This document shows, in pieces, positions 60,201 to 64,000 of a stretch of DNA of 64,000 bases (its first letter is position 1; each line of letters opens with the position of its first letter). The DNA comes from Actinostola sp. cb2023 (taxonomy: Eukaryota; Cnidaria; Anthozoa; Actiniaria; Actinostolidae): positions 493,997 through 557,996 of the forward strand of contig JAUJYZ010000967.1 in NCBI GenBank assembly GCA_033675265.1. The letters run 5' to 3'. A program made the position numbers and the translations under genes. A model generated the notes under the pieces. That model ran no database searches. It was given only the letters and a program-made list of their open reading frames with translations, and was not told where the DNA came from.

Positions 60201-61439
60201 ATAATTATTATTTTAATTAAATTTAATAAAGGTGCTAAAATCGTTTTTTTTTTACGCTGTGTACAGATGTTTAAATGCCATTAAAGACTCTTCGAGTAGT
60301 CTGCTTTACACATCTTCTCATAATTTTACATTACACGAAATTGATAGTTGGCATAAGTTGTAATTATTTTCAGTTGACTTCATTGAAGGAGTGAATGTGA
60401 TTTTTTTTCTTGTTGAGGGTACATGTATCTCATAACTTGAACTAAGTTGTGGATTTTTTATTTATAAACTACAACAGGAGGTCTTAGGGGGGCGTTTACT
60501 AGAAGAGGGGCGCTTAATAGAGAGGGGCGCTTATTTAATTTCCTATACCAAACACTCAGATTCTCTTACCGTATTTCGTAAACTTTATTATCAACTTAGT
60601 ACGGAGAAACGAAGCCAATATGAAATGTAACATCGTGAAGACAAGAAAGCAGTATTTCAGAAACGATATTTCAGATCTCAATGTCAACGTCCTTGCTTAT
60701 TAGAGGAGGGCGCTTATTAGAGGTGGGCACTTATTAGAGGGGGTGCTTAATAGAAGATTTACGGTACCTGCAAAGCGTGCCATTCAACAAAGAGGCATTA
60801 ATTACTATAAATATGTGTACATGTATATGAGTATTATTAGTTATTGATTTGTGATGCTGTCATCAGGTGTGTAATGCTCTTATATCATCATTAATGAACT
60901 GCTTCCTGGACGATAGCAGTTCTACTGATGCCATCAGTGAACGACTGAGATATGTTTGTCCAAGTTTGTACAGTGACTCAGATGCTGTGTGTACCAAGGT
61001 ATTTGAACTGGCTTTTGAAATTCAGCACCTGTCACACTACAGTGTCATCATCATCATCATCATCATCATCGCCTTCATCATCATCACCATCATCATCATC
61101 ACTTTCATCATCATCATCACTTTCATCATCACCTTCATCATCATCATCACTTTCATCATGACCTTCATCATCATCATCACTTTCATCATGACTTTCATCA
61201 TCATCATCACTTTCATCATCATGACCTTCATCATCAGCATCACTTTCATCATCATCACTTTCATCATCATCACTTTCATCATCATGACCTTCATTATCAT
61301 CACCACTTTCATCATCATGACCTTCATCATCATCATCACTTTCATCATCATCATCATCACCTTCATCATCATCATCATCATCACTTTCATCATCATGACC
61401 ATCATCATGACCATCATCATCATTTTCATCATCATGACC

Positions 61440-61489
<50 letters not shown>

Positions 61490-62972
61490 TTTCATCATCA
61501 CCATCATCACATCAACAGCAGCATCACCACCTTCATCAATATCATTATCATCACTTTCATGAATATCATTATCACCTTCATCATCTATTTTGATCATCAT
61601 TATCACATCATCATCACCTTCATCATTTTCATTGTCGCCATTATGTTTATCTTCATCACTATCATCTAAATTTAATTAATTCTGGCAACAACACATCTGC
61701 TAACCAACCACAAGGTTGATGTCACTGGTGTTCAGCAACCTTTCAGCTGAATTTTCAACCAGCTCATGAGAAACAACTGAAGGTGACAGCGAGTTCAATC
61801 TTCTTATTGTCATCTTCATTCCTTTAGGCTGGTGAACTTTTAACGCTTGCCAAGAAAACTGTCAACAGAACTGATCAGACCAGACTTCTCAAAGATGCTT
61901 TACAGGTTTGCTATTGCATTCCTTTCTTGTTGTTTGTTTTATGAGGATTTTCTATGCAAGATACATGTACCAAACATCCTACATACATCAAGTTTCACTT
62001 TTCAGCTCTCGATATAGAATTGGTTGACATTTGGATGGAAATCTGTTGACACTCAGATGGGACTCCTTCCCTTCCCTTCCCTTCCCTTCCCTTCCCTTTC
62101 CCTTCCCTTCCCTTCCCTTCCCTTCCCTTCCCTTCCCTTCCCTTCCCTTCCCTTCCCTTCCCTTCCCTTCCCTTCCCTTCCCTTCCCTTCCCTTCCCTTC
62201 CCTTCCCTTCCCTTCCCTTCCCTTCCCTTCCCTTCCCTTCCCTTCCCTTCCCTTCCCTTCCCTTCCCTTCCCTTCCCTTCCCTTCCCTTCCCTTCCCTTC
62301 CCTTCCCTTACCTTACCTTACCTTACCTTACCTTACCTTACCTTACCTTACCTTACCTTACCTTACCTTACCTTACCTTACCTTACCTTACCTTACCTTA
62401 CCTTACCTTACCTTACCTTACCTTACCTTACCTTACCTTCCCTTCCCTTCCTTTCCTCTCCAACCTTGTCATGATGTTAATGATGTGATCAGATGGGAAG
62501 TGGATTAGTCACAGATGAGAATCAGTCGATACTCTGATATATTTGTTTTATTATAACTTTCATATCATGACATTATTATTATTTGTTATTGTAGTGTTAT
62601 CGACAAGTCACTCATCAAGTCAACTTGGAACTAATCTGTTCAATATTTGAATCTGGTAAGTAAGAATAAGGAAGATCTCTTACACCATTAACCCATTGTA
62701 GAAAACCTGCATACATACTTTTCCTAGGTGGTCAGTTACAGCACTTATTATCTGGTCTCTTTGGCCTTCCTATTTGCTTCCTATTGCTACCTATGTGTCT
62801 GGTTCCAGATTGTATATGGTATTTTATTTGTTGCAGTTCATTTCTATGAAGGGATAACTGAGTTATCTCTGTATGCTGCCCTCAAGAGAGATCCACAAGG
62901 TTTAGCGTTACATTTTTATAAGAATGGAGAAGCACCAGGTGATGTACAGGGGCAAGAAGCTATGATGGCAAG
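44881..62972 (+). CDS. NUP155: NUP155 nuclear pore scaffold protein, exons 1-25 (3' end outside window)
   Basis: Coding exons: 44881-45025, 45315-45452, 45976-46072, 46503-46573, 47083-47175, 47422-47582, 47885-47984, 48348-48513, 49265-49362, 49478-49630, 50339-50439, 51733-51900, 52875-52985, 53416-53481, 54609-54787, 55308-55460, 56726-56792, 58368-58492, 59229-59284, 59850-59968, 60061-60117, 60867-60998, 61828-61905, 62595-62655, 62837-62972; 2831 nt, about 943 of the usual ~1390 residues. Conserved blocks include [78 protein letters not shown] and [13 protein letters not shown]. The N-terminal half is the Nucleoporin_N beta-propeller and the rest the alpha-solenoid. NUP155 is an inner-ring scaffold nucleoporin linking the NUP93 complex to the membrane. 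All phases join without a stop. The gene continues past 64000. Confidence 0.97.
45488..45709. repeat. MITE family C copy 9
   Basis: AGAGTTGTTTGTGTATGAGT to ACTCATACAAAAACGACTCT; the core carries a CACGGTCACCGCATGGCA duplication. NUP155 intron 2. Confidence 0.85.
48150..48312. repeat. (CACCCCT)n minisatellite
   Basis: Variants CACCCCTAC, CACCCCTTC and CACCCCTCC. NUP155 intron 7, 35 bp before exon 8. Confidence 0.92.
48523..49075. repeat. Five tandem copies of MITE family B, 109-bp period
   Basis: GTGACTTGTGATCAGAATCC recurs at about 48553, 48662, 48774, 48883 and 48992. Units are nearly identical, and unit two has a 3-bp insertion. NUP155 intron 8. Confidence 0.93.
49760..49860. repeat. SINE/LINE-like 3' tail
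   Basis: (ATA)n followed by CACTTTATTTAAAGAGGGTG and CAGGCCCTAAA. A similar ACTTTATTTAAACAGGGTG occurs at 50470 in the same orientation and GAACTTTATTTAGACACGG at 24236. Confidence 0.5.
50598..50909. mobile_element. Mariner-type MITE family A, copy 3
   Basis: CAGCTAATTAAA ends flanked by TA; arms include CCTAGGTTTTGTTGCAT and CCCAGACCGAAGTGCAT-type sequence. NUP155 intron 11. Confidence 0.85.
50925..51082. repeat. Foldback element
   Basis: AGAAGATGACTCTCCGTGCT pairs with AGCACGGAGAGTCATCTTCT; inner AAGCTGCT is also mirrored. Confidence 0.88.
51222..51345. repeat. Foldback element
   Basis: GATCTGTATGGGATTTACAA pairs with TTGTAAATCCCATACAGATC around GAGCCGTAGGCGAG. Confidence 0.88.
51541..51699. 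repeat. Foldback element
   Basis: ACCGATTCCGAACATGGCGA pairs with TCGCCATGTTCGGAATCGGT; ends 33 bp upstream of NUP155 exon 12. Confidence 0.88.
51928..52240. repeat. MITE family C copy 10, with an internal insertion
   Basis: TAGTCGTTTTCATATAAGTT at the left and GATTGGTTGAATAGATGTCT in the core. A segment of about 140 bp (about 51955-52085, (AAT)n and TTGTAAAGCGCATTCTG, SINE-like) interrupts it. Confidence 0.75.
52475..52800. repeat. Foldback element
   Basis: TGTCTGTACTCTTATTGACA faces TGTCAATAAGAGTACAGACA; CACTTGACGTCATAAAATGT is mirrored. Confidence 0.85.
53108..53226. repeat. Short foldback
   Basis: CCCCCTATTCAATGTT faces AACATTGAATAGGGGG (with one change). Confidence 0.7.
53577..53724. 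repeat. MITE family B full copy
   Basis: CAATTGAAGGGGTCCCTGCA and complement, about 65-bp arms. Confidence 0.9.
54172..54342. repeat. Foldback with (GA)n inside
   Basis: GGCCCTGTTTACATGAGAGA faces CTCTCACATGTAAACAGGGCC; (GA)n at 54180-54211. Confidence 0.8.
54955..55145. repeat. Foldback element
   Basis: AAGAAATATAAAACGTTT faces AAACGTTTTATATTTCTT; GCATAGCCTGATGCAAAC is mirrored at 55103-55122 and reappears near 55185. Confidence 0.82.
55735..55880. repeat. MITE family B full copy
   Basis: CAATTGAAGGGCTCCCTGCA and complement, same core as 53577-53724. Confidence 0.9.
56083..56272. repeat. Foldback element, about 85-bp arms
   Basis: CAATTAGTCGAC faces GTTGACTAATTG; AAAGAACTCTTAACAAGC is mirrored. 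Confidence 0.88.
56290..56663. repeat. 108-bp tandem repeat, about 3.5 units
   Basis: GAGCGTGCAGCCCATGGG recurs at about 56292, 56401, 56510 and 56618; ends about 60 bp upstream of NUP155 exon 17. Confidence 0.92.
56788..57636. repeat. 75-bp minisatellite that includes the NUP155 exon 17 splice donor
   Basis: About eleven near-identical units. Each begins with AATACAAAG|GTACACTTTACG, which is the last nine bases of exon 17 plus its donor, and ends GGCCTTCTGAAGT. Because 75 is divisible by three, long open frames run across it by chance. Confidence 0.95.
58505..58650. repeat. MITE family B full copy
   Basis: AATTGAAGAGGTCCCTCAAG at the left and CTTGCAGGAACCCCTTCAAT at the right; 13 bp after exon 18. 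Confidence 0.88.
58686..59032. repeat. Foldback element, about 110-bp arms
   Basis: CAGCTACGTTACGTCACG faces CGTGACGTAACTTAGCTG; GAAGTCTAGACTCGAGTCTC is mirrored. Confidence 0.9.
59471..59667. repeat. MITE family C copy 11
   Basis: AGAGTCATTTTCGAATGAGT at the left and ACTCATACGAAAATGACT at the right. NUP155 intron 19. Confidence 0.88.
61041..61625. repeat. (ATC)n microsatellite with CTT/CCT variants
   Basis: TCATCATCATCACTTTCATC-type units, NUP155 intron 22, 43 bp after the donor. Confidence 0.95.
62066..62455. repeat. (CCTTC)n array with internal (CCTTA)n block
   Basis: Pure CCTTC pentamers from 62066 switch to pure CCTTA at about 62306, and back to CCTTC at about 62438. NUP155 intron 23. 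Confidence 0.97.
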
Positions 62973-62999
62973 GTACAGTGTAGGCAAGATCAGATATCA

Positions 63000-63865
63000 T
63001 TCCTTCCCTCCCTCCTTCCTTCCTTCCTTCCTTCCTTCCTTCCTTCCCTCCTTCCTTTCCTCCTTCTTCCCTCCTTCCTTCCCTCCTTCCTCCTTTCCTC
63101 CTTCCTCCTTCCTTCCTTCCCTCCTTCCTTCCCTCCTTCCTTCCTTCCTCCCTCCTTCCTCCCTCCTCCCTCCCTCCTTCCTCCCTCCCTCCCTCCCTCC
63201 CTCCTTCCTTCCCTCCCTCCTCCTTCCTTCCTTCCCTCCTTCCTTCCCTCCCTCCTTCCTCCCTCCTTCCTTCCCTCCCTCCTTCCTTCCTTCATTCCCT
63301 CCTTCATTCCCTGCCTCCTTCCCTCCCTCCTTCCTCCCTCCTTCCTCCCTCCTTCCTTCCTCCTTCCCTCTCCTTCCTTCCCTCCCTCCTTCCTTCTTCC
63401 CTCCTTCCTTCTTCCCTCCTTCCTTCTCTCCCTCCTTCCTTCCTCCCTCCTTCCTTCTCTCCCTCCTTCCTTCCTCCCTCCTTCCTTCCCTCCCTCCTTC
63501 TTTCTCTCCCTCCTTCCTTCTCTCCCTCCTTCCTTCTCTCCCTCCTTCCTTCTCTCCCTCCTTCCTTCTCTCCCTCCTTCCTTCTCTCCTCCTTCCTTCC
63601 TTCTCCTCCCTCCTCCCTTCCCTCCTTCCTTCCTTCTCTCCTTCCTCCTTCCTTCTCTCCCTCCTTCCTTCTCTCCCTCCTTCCTTCTCTCCCTCCTTCC
63701 TTCTCTCCCTCCTTCCTCTCTCCCTCCTTCCTTCTCTCCCTCCTTCCTTCTCTCCTTCCTTCTCTCCCTCCTTCTCTCCCTCCTTTCTTCTGTCCTTCCT
63801 TCTCTCCCTCCTTCCTTCTCTCCCTCCTTCCTTCATTCCTTCCCTCCTTCCTTCATTCCTTCTCT
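63000..63865. repeat. CT-rich polypyrimidine tract
   Basis: About 860 bp of TTCC, CTCC and TTCTCTCCC units with almost no purines, starting 28 bp after the exon 25 donor. The minus strand is polypurine. Confidence 0.96.
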
Positions 63866-64000
63866 CTCTTTGTCTATCCATCGATTCACTCATCGATTGA
63901 TTCTTCTCTTCTTTTGTTCATCCATTCATCCCTCTATTCAACTATATAATACAATGGTTCAGTTGCAAGAGATATGATATAATGGTATTATTATTATAAT
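63866..64000. other. NUP155 intron 25, unique sequence
   Basis: AT-rich end of the window, nothing further seen. Confidence 0.5.

Noticed and set aside
62066..62455. Interstitial telomere
   Set aside because: CCTTC/CCTTA pentamers do not match the metazoan TTAGGG repeat.
62728..63900. 390-codon frame overlapping NUP155 exon 25
   Set aside because: Only 62837-62972 is homologous to NUP155; the rest is intron with CT repeats.

Overview
The window is eukaryotic nuclear DNA from an animal. Four spliced genes have conserved GT-AG junctions and clear metazoan orthologues, and one more gene is intronless. Compact promoters, a single-exon rhodopsin-type GPCR, many short inverted-repeat transposons and frequent TACATGTA palindromes suggest a marine invertebrate. 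A cnidarian (probably anthozoan) is my best inference; no rRNA or mitochondrial marker is present to prove it.

Layout. (1) 1-9.3 kb: 3' part of a SERBP1/HABP4-family gene on +, four exons visible and the 5' end outside the window. The intron between its first two visible exons carries a 1.1-kb Mutator-like element with a 9-bp target duplication, and a complete 5138-bp IS3EU-like DNA transposon (2413-7550, 6-bp duplication GATAAA). That transposon encodes an IS3-type DDE transposase on + and, convergently, a HECT-type ubiquitin ligase on -. Both proteins start with the same zinc ribbon, which is encoded inside the long terminal inverted repeats. (2) 11.9-33.5 kb: a complete 19-exon SLC4A11-type transporter gene on +, 795 codons. 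Its introns hold an intronless GPCR gene (25.3-26.4 kb), a decayed GPCR fragment, long microsatellites, a piggyBac-like TTAA element, a 1.4-kb element and a hAT-like 3.3-kb element inserted into a 33-bp satellite. (3) 37.5-40.05 kb: RNF11 on -, three coding exons, complete. (4) 41-44.2 kb: a 3.2-kb inverted-repeat-bounded block with three near-identical tandem units of about 1 kb, then a MITE rich in GATATTTAG motifs. (5) 44.88 kb to the end: the first 25 coding exons (about 943 codons) of NUP155 on +, continuing past the window; its introns hold MITEs, minisatellites and simple repeats.

The host genes are unrelated housekeeping or transport loci: ribosome-associated mRNA binding, ion transport, ubiquitin ligation and the nuclear pore. 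The striking biology is in the mobile DNA: an IS3EU-like transposon with a ubiquitin-ligase cargo gene, several MITE families present many times, nested insertions, and a minisatellite that has copied a NUP155 5' splice site about eleven times. Exon boundaries were placed by eye from splice consensus and reading phase; an error of a base or so is possible at some junctions.
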